A stretch of 64,000 nucleotides of DNA from Phytophthora sp. 'mugwort' (GCA_033558025.1 JAUCEF010000018.1:3782001-3846000), one strand, 5' to 3'. Counted from the first letter of the stretch, positions 26,724 through 38,700 are shown. A program made the numbers and translations. The notes: generated by a model not told the origin, from the letters alone.

Positions 26724-28572
26724 TTAGTCCAGCTCCTGCACAGGGTACTCCTTCATCCAGAGGTCGTGGATGAACTCGTACAGCTCGTTGGACACCGACA
26801 CCTTGTACGGCGTTGGGTTTAGCGACCGGACCACGTCCTCGCGGATCAGCTCGAACTGCTCGGTCACGTACTGGCGCCGCTCCTCCAGAGTCGGCAGCTC
26901 GCCCACCAGACCGCCATTCGGGCCATCCCAGCATAGGCTGTGAAGGGAGATGACTTGAGACGGCGTCACGTACGCGCGACGCAGCTCGTCGAACGGATTC
27001 CGGCACAACATCTTCTTGCCGACCTCGGGCGCCTTCTCGTTGCATCCAGTCATCAGATCCAGCAGCGGCTTCCCGTTCGCGCCAATTAGGCGGAAGGCCT
27101 CCTTACGGCCAGGGATCGTCACCTTGCTGACGTCTTGGGACAGCTTGATGCGCGGCTCGCCATTGATCTCTACAAGCTTATACACCATGCCGAGGGCAGG
27201 CTGGGCCTGGCAAGTCACCAGGTGCGTGCCAATTCCGTACGAGTTGATCTCGTGGCGCTGTTCGTTCAGAGAGTTGAGGACAGGCTCGTTGATATCGTTA
27301 CTGGCCGTGATGTTCAGGCCCTTGAAGTAGTCAATGCCGTAGCACTCCCCAGCAGCCACGAAAGCCTCACGGCAGCGCTTCGAGAGGTACGACAGATCGC
27401 CGCTATCGAGACGGATGCCGACCGGGCGGTGGCCCAGCTCGTGCAGGGCCAGCGCGACGCAGACGAAGTTGGGCACACCAGACTGCAATAACAATTCAAG
27501 TGCATAATGTCAGCATAAGGCCACCATCCATCGCAAGAGACGGCGTCATGTAGCTGAAAAACGCACCGAAATCGTATCGTAAGTGTCAACTAGCGCCAAG
27601 AAGGCGTCGGGAAACGCGATAGCATACGCAATGAAAGCCGCAAGCTCACCCTGTTCGGATACACACAAAGATAGAGCAGCAAAAGCGATAAAGCGTCAGA
27701 GGCACCGCGAATAGCTTCATATCCTACGCCAAAAACTTACATCGTTGGTCTGCGTGTGGCCGAGCTCGTTGCGGTACTTGAGCACGACGTCAAGAAAGTT
27801 CTTGCCATTCAGGGTGGTCACCTTCACGTCGTCCAGCGACGTGTGCGCCTGCACGAAGGCGTGTGCATGCGTGCCCATAATGGGGATCTTGTGTAGCTTG
27901 CCGGCCAGCACGTTGCTGGTACCAGCAAAGCCAGCCATGTATGAGTATCTCGAGGCACTGAGGCCACCGTCGGGGCCCTGCGCGCGACGCAAACCGAACT
28001 CGAGCAACTTCTTGTCGGGGCCTGCAGCCTTCTTGAAGCGCGTGGCGTTCGTGGTGATGAGGCTGGCAAAGTTGAGCAGGTTGAGCAGCGGCGTTTCCAG
28101 GAGCTGGCCGACACCCAGACTGCCTTCGATGCGCACCAAGGGGATGCGCGGGAAGACGATGGAGCCCTCCTTGACGGCATATACCTTAACGCTGGAGCAA
28201 TCGAGTGCCGAGAGCCAGTCGAAGAACCCGTCCTCGGCATGGGGCAGCACCTCCCGCAGGTACGCGATGTCGCTGGACGTAAACTTAAACGTGTTGACCA
28301 TGGCCAGTGCCTCCTCCAGGCCGGCGAACACCGTGTACTCACCGTGGAACGGGTTCTTGCGGAAGAACAGGTCGAACACGGCGTGATCATTGTGGCGGCC
28401 CACCTTCCAGTACGCGTAGACCCTACGGTAATGGCACGCATGCAGTAAGGTGAGTTAGAGCATCTGGGGCGACAGCGAAGAGAGAGTGGACGTACATGGT
28501 GATCTGGTACAGGTCAGTAAGCATTGGTCCCACCAACGAGTTGGTGGGCTCGAGGACGTTGCCGTTCATCAT
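26724..28572 (-). CDS. Nicotinate phosphoribosyltransferase (NAPRT)
   Basis: Four exons on the reverse strand, 28572-28496, 28422-27741, 27650-27567 and 27482-26724, join in frame to 533 residues (human NAPRT 538). It converts nicotinate and PRPP to nicotinate mononucleotide, the entry step of the Preiss-Handler route to NAD, in the cytosol. Family blocks include [10 protein letters not shown] at the N-terminus, [14 protein letters not shown], the LVRIEGSL and [14 protein letters not shown] segments, GTSNVLAG with [35 protein letters not shown] (phosphate/PRPP contact) and a C-terminal [10 protein letters not shown]. The ATG at 28572 is the first after an in-frame TAG. Introns are 73-91 bp. 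It is single-copy and intact. Confidence 0.95.
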
Positions 28573-30479
28573 CTTGGCCGACGAAGCAATGGACAGGGGG
28601 CTAAACAGCGGGGTGCCGGGGAGCTAAATCGGGAAATGGACTACCACGTACGGCGAATAAAGAACCCGCGCACGTTTGGGTTGTATCAACCATCAACCCT
28701 CGCAAACAGACGGTGAATCGGTGTTAATATGAACGAAAATATGGCAACAATAACAAAAGAGATAGTACTACGGTATTAAGTGCAAAAAATGCACATTGAT
28801 TATAGTAGTTGATAGAAGCAGTCGCAGCGTGTTTTAGCAAAGTACGCAAATCGCTAATGCTAGTTGATCGAAGGGTACCTGAACCGGTCACTCGATACTG
28901 CCGCTCAATCATTACCAACACCGTGGGTCAGATTCAACTAAGCTGAGTGGACGAGGCCACGTTGAGGGTACGTGCTTGGGCTCCTTGATACGAGATGAAA
29001 CACGAAAAATAATTGTATTCTCAGCAGACCGAAACGTGCATTCCGGTACATGTTTCGCCCGTGCAAAGACCATACTGTTATTTCTGAGCCCAAGAAGGCG
29101 TTCATCGCGAACGCGATAACTTCTGAATCCAGAGCGTAGGTGTTGATAAAGCTAAAAACTGTAAGTACAGCTTTTTGGCATATGTTTAGTTTTTAATATT
29201 ATCGAAATATATTAGTCTAGGTAATTTCGACAATTACTGTAAGCGATCTGATATTATCAATTTCATTGTGTGATATGACAGGTCCGATTGCATGTCACAT
29301 GTACCAAGACCTTGCTTGCCACAGTGGATTGCTCGCCACTTTGAAGCGACATTTGACTGGACCGCAGAGAGCTCGACCTCGGCATTCATCAGTGCTGAAT
29401 CATCACTCGTGCTATCCAAGCGATACAAAGAAAAACATCAATCCCCACTTGGGACCACATCGACATGATTGGTTGCAAACGACTTCGTTGACACCTTAAT
29501 TTGTAAAATCTGCGCGAATTTATGTTTTGCGAGATTGAAGCGTTCTTCTCCTCGGTTCGATCTTGCCTCGAAGTCCTCGGTTTCGCACAGCATACTCAGC
29601 GCGGCCTCACCTTGCCGCGCAAAATGGCTCAGCACTACTCGGTACTTAGTACACAGTACTGTTAGCTACGTGATGCTGGCGATTTCCTTCTTGCCGCGTA
29701 ATCGGTATCAGTATTATGAATTACGCTGGCCAGTGCAAAGTGGAGCGTCGCTCCGAGCGATGAATCTTGCGATCAAAGGAATGGCGCCGATTGGCGTCGC
29801 CAAATGAACATCGAAAAACTTATTCGTCTTGAACAAACTATAGTCAAACGTGGCGCATTTCATGAGGGTATGTTGCAGCTATGCGTCGCTATCTATCTAG
29901 ATTCGAGGCCATCTCGCCACAGTAGCGAGTGTAATCTTCACGCCAGGCAAGCCCAGGTATAACAGGAGGTCCCAGTACATGTAAGAAGAAGGCACAAAAT
30001 GGGTGATTTGTTTGGTAGGTCGGAAATTCTCAGAGGGCCTATACGAGAGTATCAAAATACTTAATACAGTATTAACTTTCGAGCCAAATACTTGACACAT
30101 GGATACATCTCAAGAGAAAACAAAAAATATATACTGACTGAGTCTAACCTAAAATCACTCTCAAGATATGAATACCTTTACCATCGCGCCATCAGCACCA
30201 TACCTGCATTCGACCAATGAGACTGCCTCGATCAATATATATATTAGCAAATGAAATGCTCACGTACCACGTAGCTGTTTTGCAATTGCTGTTGGCGCGA
30301 GCTCTTTGGTTTCTCCTACATTCAATCACTCACTGTACACGCTGCTACTTCATCACCATGGCTCGCGCTAAGATCAACTGGTTTCTTCTAGCTAAGGAAT
30401 GTCTCCTCGTATGACAGCGACATGCTCCTAGAGTCGCTCAAGTCCTACACTGCGAACGAGATCGGGCTTTAGGCTTCCT
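28573..30479. other. Intergenic, no gene recognised
   Basis: AT-rich with scattered short frames. The forward frame at 29469-29807 is open but featureless, and no splice-joined gene could be built. The first ~150 bp must contain the NAPRT promoter. Confidence 0.4.
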
Positions 30480-30483
30480 CGAT

Positions 30484-32160
30484 GTGTGCCGAGCCCACGC
30501 ATCACAACATGAGGTCAAGATTGCTGCTGTGCAAGTGCAAGGACTGCAGGCTGTTCGCGTTGTCCGTCGAGGGGAAAGGTGCAGATTTAAATCTTGTCCA
30601 ACTGGTCAACATCTCATAGGCTGGCCAGCATGTCTCGCCGTTGCATCCAGCTCGTCGCGCGCGACTGACAGGAGACGTGAAGGCAGTTGTTCGCGACATA
30701 TGCAAGTACAACGACAAGCTCATGAATATTTCCAACGGAATCGTCGGACTCTTTCAGGTGGAGTGGCGGCGATTCCTTCGCTAGCGGAGATACAACGTTA
30801 AGTGCAGCATTACCGTCGCTCTCACCTCGATGGAAGCGACCAGACGATGCGGAGGTGCGCAAGCATGCCTTTTGGAGCGAGGAGTAACTGTTCCAGCCCT
30901 TCACTTCACGTGGAGATCGAACGCCATGGCGAGCCCACTGTTGGGCGTGGTTCGCCCATCGACGTGTTTGTGGTGGGCGTGTCGTCGAACAGACGTTTCT
31001 GCGATTAGATAGAGATCCGTCCACGTACGTCCTGCACCTCGACGCGATGTACAAGCTTAGCCAAGTTGAGTACCCGGTCATGGTGGTTAAAAATTCAGAC
31101 TGTATGCGTTCCTTCCACCTGGTGGCGTTTTTCATTTTGTCTCAGCAAACGGAATATCACTTTGGTGAAGCTTTCGGAATGATTGACGGGCAAGCAGCTC
31201 GTCGTCCGCTGCGTCATGGATGACGCGGACAAAGCCAAACGAAACGCGGTGGATGCAGTGCTAAAACGAAGGGAAAACGGGCTAGTTAGTTTGATGTGCT
31301 ACTTTCACGTTGCTGCCAGCATTTACAAGCAGCCTCGCGGTGCTACAGTTGTACTAGCTGCTCATCGATATTGCCGACATGTACTACACCAGTTCCATTG
31401 CTGAGCTCGAACGCATTCCAATCCGTTGCTAGGAAGAGTGGCAAAAACAGCCGGCCCGTTTGCCAACTCTTTATCCGGTGTATGGTTTGGCTTCCGTTCC
31501 ATCGCTAGCGAGCTTGTTACACACCCGTGGATTCATCGCAAACGAAATACCCCGCCGAACAATTCATTCGCGCTATTAAGGGCGATTACATCCTCTGAGC
31601 TCGTCTGAAAACGGGAACTCTCATAGATCAGCTTATTTTGTGCGTGTGCACAGAAGGAGTCCGAAGCAAGCCGTCCGCCGCTACCATTCCATGCCGACGT
31701 GCTTCTTTGCGTACGGCAAATGGACAAAGCAGGATCCGTCCGAGAGGTCACTCCAGTAAATCACCCCATTGGCTTTTGGCAGGGACAATCACGGTATCTG
31801 CTGCTGCCGATATCGTCTACGCCGTTTTAGACTCGCTTGAACGCGTCTACGGTTCGCAGGACAGGCAGACAAAAAACGCTTCCGGTGACTGCATGCATTT
31901 TTGCCCAGAAGGCTAGGATGGAGACCGCTGGTATGCCAGGAAGGGGATGGAAAGTCGATGTAGCTGCCCATACGTGCGGCTGCCGCATATTGGTCAAGCC
32001 CGGCTGCTGCATCCACCTTGTCCACGTTTTTTCAGTGCAGAACATGCTTGGCCTCTTTGTCCGATCACAACTTGTATTTCGAGTCCTAACAAACACGCCG
32101 TCAGTGGAGCGAAGAGCAACGATCTGGGAGACCTGCGAGCAATGACAGCGTGCTGCAATT
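30484..32160 (+). pseudogene. Mutator-like (MULE) transposase relic
   Basis: Forward-strand blocks in changing frames. LTGDVKAVVRDICKYNDKLM is near 30665-30730. VVRCVMDDADKAKRNAVDAV then GLVSLMCYFHVAAS (about 31200-31320) is the typical MULE core 'T.DA..A..NA....P......C.FH'. A C-terminal SWIM-like cluster GWKVDVAAHTCGCRILVKPG then CCIHLVH lies at about 31945-32025. The frame changes repeatedly and stops occur at about 30800, 31010 and 31600. No inverted ends were found. Confidence 0.55.
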
Positions 32161-32790
32161 AGACTAGGGATTAGCTAAAGATTTGTTTTTACATACCTTC
32201 GCTCTTACCACAATGGTTGATGCGGTCCCCACCCGCCTACTCTCCGACCGCACCCAAGCTTACTCGCTCGATACACACGCCGCCAGACCATCCCGCAACA
32301 AAGACCCATGCACGCGGCTCGCCCAACGCGATACTCGACTCATGGCAGCGTGTGACCCCTCATTGTTCCCTGCATGTCCTTCTCTTCCTTCTTCTGCAAC
32401 TTCCCCCGCCCTGTAAGTCGGTCATATCTCCCTGCTGGTATGCTACCAGGATGCCCCCCCCCCCCCCGCGCTATAATACACAGCGAGAATTCTATTGGCC
32501 CTTTCGTGTTCTTTCTCACTTCAAACGCCGACATTACACTGGGCGGGAGCGGCGTGCAAGCGATGCGAGGAAGTTTATTAAGTCCCCTTGTGATCTCGGG
32601 AGGGACCTATAGCGGCCTGTGGGGCCGCAAGTCTGTCCAGACTGCTTACTTTCGTGACGGTACGCCTGTTGATGTCCCACCGCAAGTCTTGGTGGATTTA
32701 GACGATGGTTGGTGCCAACCGCCAATTCCAAGTGTTTTGGTATTTTGTCGAGTCTAAGCGGCTGAGCAGCAAATCATGTGGCGTGTACAC
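32161..32790. other. No gene recognised
   Basis: Overlapping frames of low-complexity character. A 14-base C run is at 32454-32467. Confidence 0.35.
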
Positions 32791-32809
32791 ATGATGCCCG
32801 ATAGAAAGT

Positions 32810-32885
32810 TCTCTGAATTTTGTTTCTACCAAGGATACCATTTTCCGCGCACACTTCATAAATGATCATACAGCATAACAATAGC
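32810..32885. repeat. Dispersed repeat, copy 1
   Basis: A ~75-bp segment starting agttctctgaa and containing ccgcgcaca ... ataaatgatcatacagca. It is clearly related, in the same orientation, to 60629-60695 (ttctctgaa ... cccgcgcacattttatatat). Confidence 0.55.
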
Positions 32886-32905
32886 CCGTTTAGTAGATAG
32901 ACTTT

Positions 32906-32970
32906 GGTGATAAAAGACCAACATTCTAAAACGTATGAAAACGGTTTAGAATTTTGGTCTTTATTACCAT
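32906..32970. repeat. Foldback (hairpin) sequence
   Basis: The left arm 32906-32935 and right arm 32942-32970 are near-perfect reverse complements (right arm begins acggtttagaattttggtct; left arm ends attctaaaacgt). They are separated by 6 nt, which makes a ~30-bp stem with a few mismatches. This could be a small foldback element or a MITE core. Confidence 0.75.
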
Positions 32971-33610
32971 GCATTGAGGACCCGGGTGGTGGACCCGGGG
33001 AAAAGTTCGCTGTTTGAAGGTACATGCACAGAATTAAAGTTTACGCACACAAAAAGCTCGTGTTGGAGTGCCTCCAATGTTCGATCAGACAGCTGGTCTA
33101 ACAAAGTTCTTCTGCGAGAGCGACTAGCGGTGGATGACACCACCCGTCTAGCCAGCGCAGAGCTCGTCCTTAAACATCTTAGAAATAAACTTTCTTGTGA
33201 ACGTGTTTCTCCTTTTCAATGCCTCGCATCGTTTTTTTACACAATATTCTCGGGCAGCGTGGCGTGGCGTCGCGAAGTACTGTACCTTCAGACGTCCATT
33301 GCGGCAACAAATCATTACTAGTTGCCTCCTCCTCCTTTCAGCTGTGGCCGTCTCCGGTCGAAAGTCCGCTTGACACAGTAACAGCATTTGAGCGCTTGGC
33401 ATCTGTGAATGCTGCCTAGTAAATGGTTCATCAATGCATCGCGAAGATCCTGCACCAAGGCAGAACCCTTCATTAGTTAACTTGTAGCTTCTCAAGAAAA
33501 AAAAACAGGCAGGCGATATGCACTGCAAGTGGGACATTCTCGTTTTTCCTAGCCACCAGATCGTCCACACTGATCCTCCACACTGTTCCAGAACAAACTT
33601 CACTCCCCCT
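32971..33610. other. No gene recognised
   Basis: Short frames only. No domain or splice structure was found. Confidence 0.35.
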
Positions 33611-33776
33611 CCCGCAAATGTTGCTCTATGTGTGGCAGATGTGGGTAGCGCTAGTATTGCTTCATGACATCCGCCAGTGAGGCATCTGTGTATGTAGCGT
33701 GAATGTTGCTCCGTGGCATCCGCCGATAAGGCAGCCGTGTGTGTACGTGAATGTTGTTCCATGACATACGAAAACC
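33611..33776 (-). repeat. Three imperfect ~48-bp tandem units, probably gypsy gag-derived
   Basis: Units at about 33653-33699, 33700-33747 and 33748-33776 (third partial) share gtgaatgttgctcc-tgacatccgcc and then a tgtgtatgtac end. Read in reverse they give peptides starting EQHSRTHTAALSADA and EQHSRYIHRCLTGG. The same tgttgctccatgacatccgc core occurs at 17449-17468, upstream of the gypsy protease fragment. Confidence 0.5.
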
Positions 33777-34500
33777 TTTTGCAACGACAGTTTTTTCAAA
33801 AGTCGAAATTTGTACAATATACACCTCCCCGTATTTTGCGGGTCTGATTGATCTAAAATATTTCATACAGCTGTAGCTACTTTTCTCTAATCATATACCT
33901 GTGTTTTTTTTTAATCACCCAGATTGATGCTGACCCTCTCCATCTTCGCGCAATATGCGACTGAAAGTAATTTTCGGCGTTACTTATTAACGGATTTTAC
34001 CATATAGTACCCGGGTTACTATTCTTTAGTGCCCCCCCCCCAATTAAAAACAATTTTTTTTTCTTGACCATTTTTGAAGATGGGGTCACTATATGAACAA
34101 GGGCTTCTAAAATATTGGCCGTATAGTGTACTTCCTGAGACAGGATGATAAACAATCTTACAAACCAATGTACCCGGACTTTATTTAAAGTATGAAGTGG
34201 ATGGATATCCAAAACATATCTCGCTCCGCTCGAGTCACACTCACCGCCCATCCAACCAATGCTATGTCGCTACCGCTGCTATTCGTCTCTGAGCTCGATA
34301 TCGTCCAGTGCATTGGCCTGTTCGTCGTCAACCTCACCCTCTGTCATCGGACTCCTCTCTTTTCTCTCTTTATCTCATTCCTGTTGGAACGGCCTGTCAT
34401 GCACATCGTGCCTCAAAATGAACCAGTCGTCAGGAATGGGGGAGAACCCGGCACTTACAATAGAGCTGTCAGCGGTGGACTGATCATATCTTTTCAGGCT
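33777..34500. other. No gene recognised
   Basis: A 10-base C run at 34032-34041 and scattered frames. The part after about 34190 may belong to the flank of the pogo-like relic. Confidence 0.3.
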
Positions 34501-35218
34501 TGCTGCATCCACCCAGCAACAACTTCAACGCTCGGAGGCCGGGGTTTTCCTGCGCGGGTGTACTCTACACGATTGGAGTTTTCCAATCGTCGATTAAACC
34601 AGACAGTAAATCCTTGAACTGTTTGTAAATGTTAATACCACCCGCCTGCAGGTACGCAGTGAGGCCACCAGGAATCACACACATTGCTATGTCACGACCC
34701 GAGCATTTCGACTTCACACTCTTGGAAATGTGGGCCCTCATGCTGTCCGACACCAGTGCTTTCCCGTCTCTCTGTAATACTGCGGGGGAAACAGTGTCTA
34801 TCCAGTTGCATAGCAGCTCGGAATCGACCCAGGCTTTTGGTTGATACGCCACATAAGCCCTCCCAATCTTTAAGATCCAGCGTGACCCCTTCTTGTGCTT
34901 CCAGATCACTAGAGGTGATAGTCTTAAACCAGTAGCCGTGGCTGCAAGCACCACAGTCACTCCCATGGATGCAAATCCAGTCGATTTCACGACGACGTGA
35001 CGACTTCCACGGATTTCTACAGTCAGTTCACGAGCGTCTTCAAAATATACAGCAGTCTCGTCCATCAGTACAGTGTGCGCGAAGTTGAATGTGCTCTTTT
35101 TATCACTCATGTACCGCATGTACGCCACTGCACGACCGACAAGTTGCTCATCACTCAGTATCGTGAGATTGGTCCGACGGCGGAGAGACAGGTCGTTGCG
35201 TTTCATAAAACTGCTCAC
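34501..35218 (-). pseudogene. pogo/Tigger-like DDE transposase, nearly continuous frame
   Basis: A 217-codon reverse frame covers the catalytic core of a DDE_1-type transposase. FAHTVLMDETAVYFE carries the first aspartate in MDET. TVVLAATATGLRLSPLVIWK and SRWILKIGRAYVAYQPKAWV follow, then ALVSDSMRAHISKSVK with the second aspartate, and CVIPGGLTAYLQAGGINIYK with the conserved P.G.T..LQ..D/G-type block. The frame ends at a TAG after DDWKTPIV; a shifted frame continues to about 34490 (AGKPRPPSVEVVAGWMQQA). The N-terminal DNA-binding half is not intact. It is the best preserved of the three pogo-like copies in the window. Confidence 0.65.
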
Positions 35219-36000
35219 CCAGTGTCAGGATGCTTGGAAAGTTCGAGTCGGGCCGTCATCAAGCTCACTGGTGTTGACGAAGCCTTCATCGTCGACGTCT
35301 GATCGATGATCGGCGACAATATGTTCTGTTCCATGCAAAATCATGTGAAAGTTGTGCCTGGACGGAGATGCCAAAAACGTTTTCTTCGAGAATCGCCGAG
35401 CACTGCTGGCTTGCTGCCACAATCGTAAATTTGCGGTCAGGAAATAACAAGAGCTCGATAATAAGAGCTAGGAAATGATGTGCTAGGAAATGATGCTCAT
35501 CCAAGTAGTATCAACCGCAATCGTAGTTTTTCTTTCACCGCAACATGATACAACACGTTGTAATGAGCACGTTGGGTTGCTGCTCTCTCAGTGAAAGAGG
35601 CTCGCTAGACAGCAATTACTGCTATAATAAATTATTAGACAACTTCAACATAATATGGCTTATTATAAATTCTGCTTCTCGCAACGAAGCGACACAAAAA
35701 GCCAATTCCTCTGAGGATGACTGCTTAACTAAATGGCACTTTGTTTAATCAGGCTAATTTTTCACACGTATGGAGCTTACGATGCGATGCGCGAAGTAAC
35801 CAAGTTTCATAGCAAAATGAGGAATATCCGTGCTCCCGTCATCTTGGTCAGCTAGTATTCCTCCTCCTCACTGTCTTGCTAATTCTTGGCCTCTGCTGCA
35901 TCGCGTCGCGATCAATGCAGCCTAACCTCAACCTAGTTTAAGGTTTCCACGCGAATAATACGCGTGGAAATAGATGTAAAACGAGACTTGGCGCAGCTTA
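35219..36000. other. No gene recognised
   Basis: The first part is probably the degraded 5' half of the pogo-like element. Nothing definable lies beyond it. Confidence 0.3.
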
Positions 36001-36004
36001 GTTT

Positions 36005-36960
36005 TGGAATCACCAGGCTGCTGCAGCGCTGGTTGTGAAGGTGGAGGCAGCTCCTGCGCCTTCGGCTCGGTTGATGCTTTGACCTAATGCAGCCTCTGTA
36101 CAAGGTGGTGGCTGCATCCGTCGCCTGCTCCTGCTGCCCCCGCTGCTGCTGCAGAAGATGCCCCGGTTGCCTCCCTGCACGTGCTCCGTGTGCTTTCGTT
36201 GTGCGCCTGAACAAGGAGCTGGCTGAGATTAAGGAAGACGCTGTGCGCTGGCAAGTCTAGTGTGCAGTACGAGATTCTTGGTGACCTGAAAAAGGAGCTC
36301 GGTGGCAATGCTCCCGAGGGCGCAGGCGGGTTTGTTGGCAGGTGATGTTGCGTGTGTTGAAGTGCCGTTTTGCATATGTTGTGGATGTGTGGGTTTGCAT
36401 GAGTTATGGTGTTTTGGTATGGATACGCATTCATGATTACTAGACCAAATGCTTTAGCTCAGCTGGTTTAGTCTCTCTATACGAGCCAGCAGTTAGCGGG
36501 TTCGAGTCCCGCTTTGACCACAACTTTCGCATCTTCCCACTATACGTATGGGATACCTGATGGGATTAAAAAACTCACCATAGCAAAGACAGTAGAAGAA
36601 ATGAGCTAGGGAGGTAGAGAACAATAACGACATCAATCCCACTCACTTTTGGTTTTGCAACCTCGCCAAGAAGCCTTCTTCATCAACTCACCCCGCACGC
36701 TCTTCCTCTCCTACTTTAGGGTTTCCTTTGAAGGAGCAGGCGGTCGAAGCTCTCCCGGCTACAACACGCTTGGCAAGGTGACGAGCACCCTGATCAACAA
36801 GGTGGTGGCGAGCAAGATGCCTGGCGGCTTCATGATGCCGAGCTTCACGGAGATGTGCCCGAGAGAGGTCTGGGCGTTGGGCGCATCGCATGCTTCACGA
36901 TGACTTCACACTGGAAGCTCCTCCCTATCTTGTACGTAGACTTCAACTAGCTCAGCGCGT
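36005..36960 (+). pseudogene. Fungal-type fatty acid synthase alpha (ACP/ketoreductase junction) relic
   Basis: Three forward segments in changing frames match the ACP region of type I fatty acid synthase alpha chains. First is an Ala/Pro linker AAAALVVKVEAAPAPSAR (about 36015-36075). Second is NKELAEIKEDA at 36210-36242 followed, one base out of frame, by CAGKSSVQYEILGDLKKELG (36244-36303); GKS in this block carries the phosphopantetheine serine in fungal enzymes. Third, after a 400-bp interruption containing a tRNA-like sequence, is GYNTLGKVTSTLINKVVASK then MPGGF (36757-36831), which resembles the post-ACP segment. Everything is too short and shifted to work, and the rest of the giant protein is absent. 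The assignment is from remembered motifs. Confidence 0.5.
36449..36524 (+). tRNA. tRNA-like sequence, probably pseudo-tRNA or SINE head
   Basis: It contains a consensus polymerase III A box (tagctcagctgg) and B box (ggttcgagtcc) at the right spacing, a paired T arm (gcggg/cccgc) and a 3' end tttgacca. The expected 5' acceptor strand ggtcaaa is missing: the sequence there reads gaccaaatgctt. The D and anticodon arms do not fold cleanly, and the putative loop tctatac lacks U33. It is therefore unlikely to be a working tRNA. It sits inside the fatty acid synthase relic. Confidence 0.4.
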
Positions 36961-37055
36961 TAAAAAGCAGGAGCCCCGACACTACAATCACCACTACGGC
37001 ACCACCCCCAACTACCGTAGCGAGACAACCCAAGCGAGGCAACTCCACGGGCTCA

Positions 37056-37479
37056 TGTGACGGGGGGTCACACGCACCCTGGCCTGAGGAGCATAGCTTC
37101 TAACCGAGACAGACACTCTGCGTCTCTGTCTTCTTTTCGCACGAGGAAACCTGGTTTTCCTATTGTCCATGGGACCGGGTTCCCACGACTTGCGAACTTC
37201 TAGGTTAGATTTAAACTGAGTCTTTATTAACATGCTCCTATGTTCCTACTTACTGTAACTGACTAATTAATGCATCCCTTAAGTCACCGGTTTATCAATT
37301 GGTGGTTCTCAAGCCATGTCTCCTTCCTATTTGTAATTCGTACCTAAAGGTGTATTTAAACTAAGTGCGATTCGTTCCTAACTGTGTCCCTCGCCTAAGT
37401 GCGATCCGTACTTAATGCTGTTTCTCTCCTAGATACGATCCGTACCTAGTGTGTGGGCGTACCATATTGTGGGGTCACA
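37056..37479 (+). mobile_element. Probable solo LTR (or 5' LTR) of a gypsy-type element
   Basis: A 424-bp block begins tgtgac and ends gtcaca, the short inverted TG...CA termini of an LTR. It has no coding capacity and is followed at once by caactggtcatcggcc, which is in the place of a primer-binding/leader segment. No second copy of the LTR was found in the window, so it is a solo LTR or a truncated element. The extent is judged from the termini only. Confidence 0.5.
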
Positions 37480-37776
37480 CCAACTGGTCATCGGCCATCC
37501 ATCAGGAACACACCCCGTTACAGCTCCTGTGACAACAGCAACTGCAACAACGAGCCCTCCACGAGCAACGGCAGCAAACTCCAGCGAGACCAGCAACACC
37601 TGAGATGACGTCGGGTGCGTCACCGGAGTGATCTCCTACTGTCCGCCACTACGTAAGTGTGTAACCATTAGTTTAATACACACTTATAGGGCAGGAGTTG
37701 CAGGGCAATCAATAGGAAATAACGTCAACACGTAAGTGCCGGGCAGAAGCCGCGACAGGACTGCGTCGTCTAGTGT

Positions 37777-37812
<36 letters not shown>

Positions 37813-38700
37813 CAGTACTCGCTGAGCTGCAAAAGCTAAGTGAGTGAGAGAAAGTGAGAGCCTGGCGAACTCCAGACTCCGCAAGTATATTTGTATACAC
37901 CATAATAAAGCTAAGGTTACTTACATTGCACTCGTAGCGCGCTGCACATCTTGAACGCTCTCAGCCAGCAATGTCCTTCAGTATACAGTCCTTGGTATTG
38001 CCACCGCGCCATGCACACAGGCGCGTGGCAACATCGACATGCGCAGGATAGTCGATAGGATGTGTTCACCTGGGCGCTGCCCGTATCCTAGCACTGGCAC
38101 TGGTGTCGGGCACTAGACACTGGCAGTCTGTACGGATCTCGCTGTCCTTGATAGTAATCGCAATAGGCTTCATTATAGGTAGCATACCATCTCACATAGC
38201 AACACGACAGGCACTCACAATACCAACAGCAGCGAGCCCTCCACTAGCAACAGCAGTGATGCCACTACTACCTGCAACAGCGACGCAGTGGTAAACGTGT
38301 AGCTAGAGATGGAATAGTGAAGAGCGATGTCGTGACCTTGACCGCCATAAATTGACCTCAGACCTCCCTAATTGCAGGATGACAACATTTCCACGGTGAT
38401 AACATTTAGTCTCCGCAGCTAATCTCGGGCTCATTTTGCGTCAGCGGGGCGACCTCATTTCAAAATCAGCAAGATTTGGAGGCTCGCCATTGCATTAGAA
38501 TGACACATTGAGGCTTACTGTGCTGTTAGGTGCGTTAGTCATACGTTTAGCAACCTCTAGCGCAAAATTAGCACCGATCAGGTGAGGTGCGGATATAGTT
38601 CGCCTCCACTGATCAGAGGTATACCGTTTGCGCTTCGTGGCGAAACTCGGTGTTAAATATACATATTATGCTAAAGTTGTCTATTCGTACATAAGGGAAT
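37480..38700. other. Non-coding; related Ala/Thr-rich segments and a CT microsatellite
   Basis: Segments at about 37530-37580 and 38200-38265 share the phrase gcgagccctccac-agcaac and similar surroundings, so they are old repeats of one sequence. A (CT)16 microsatellite is at 37779-37810. No gene. Confidence 0.4.
37779..37810. repeat. (CT)16 microsatellite
   Basis: 32 bp of uninterrupted CT dinucleotide repeat. Confidence 0.95.
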
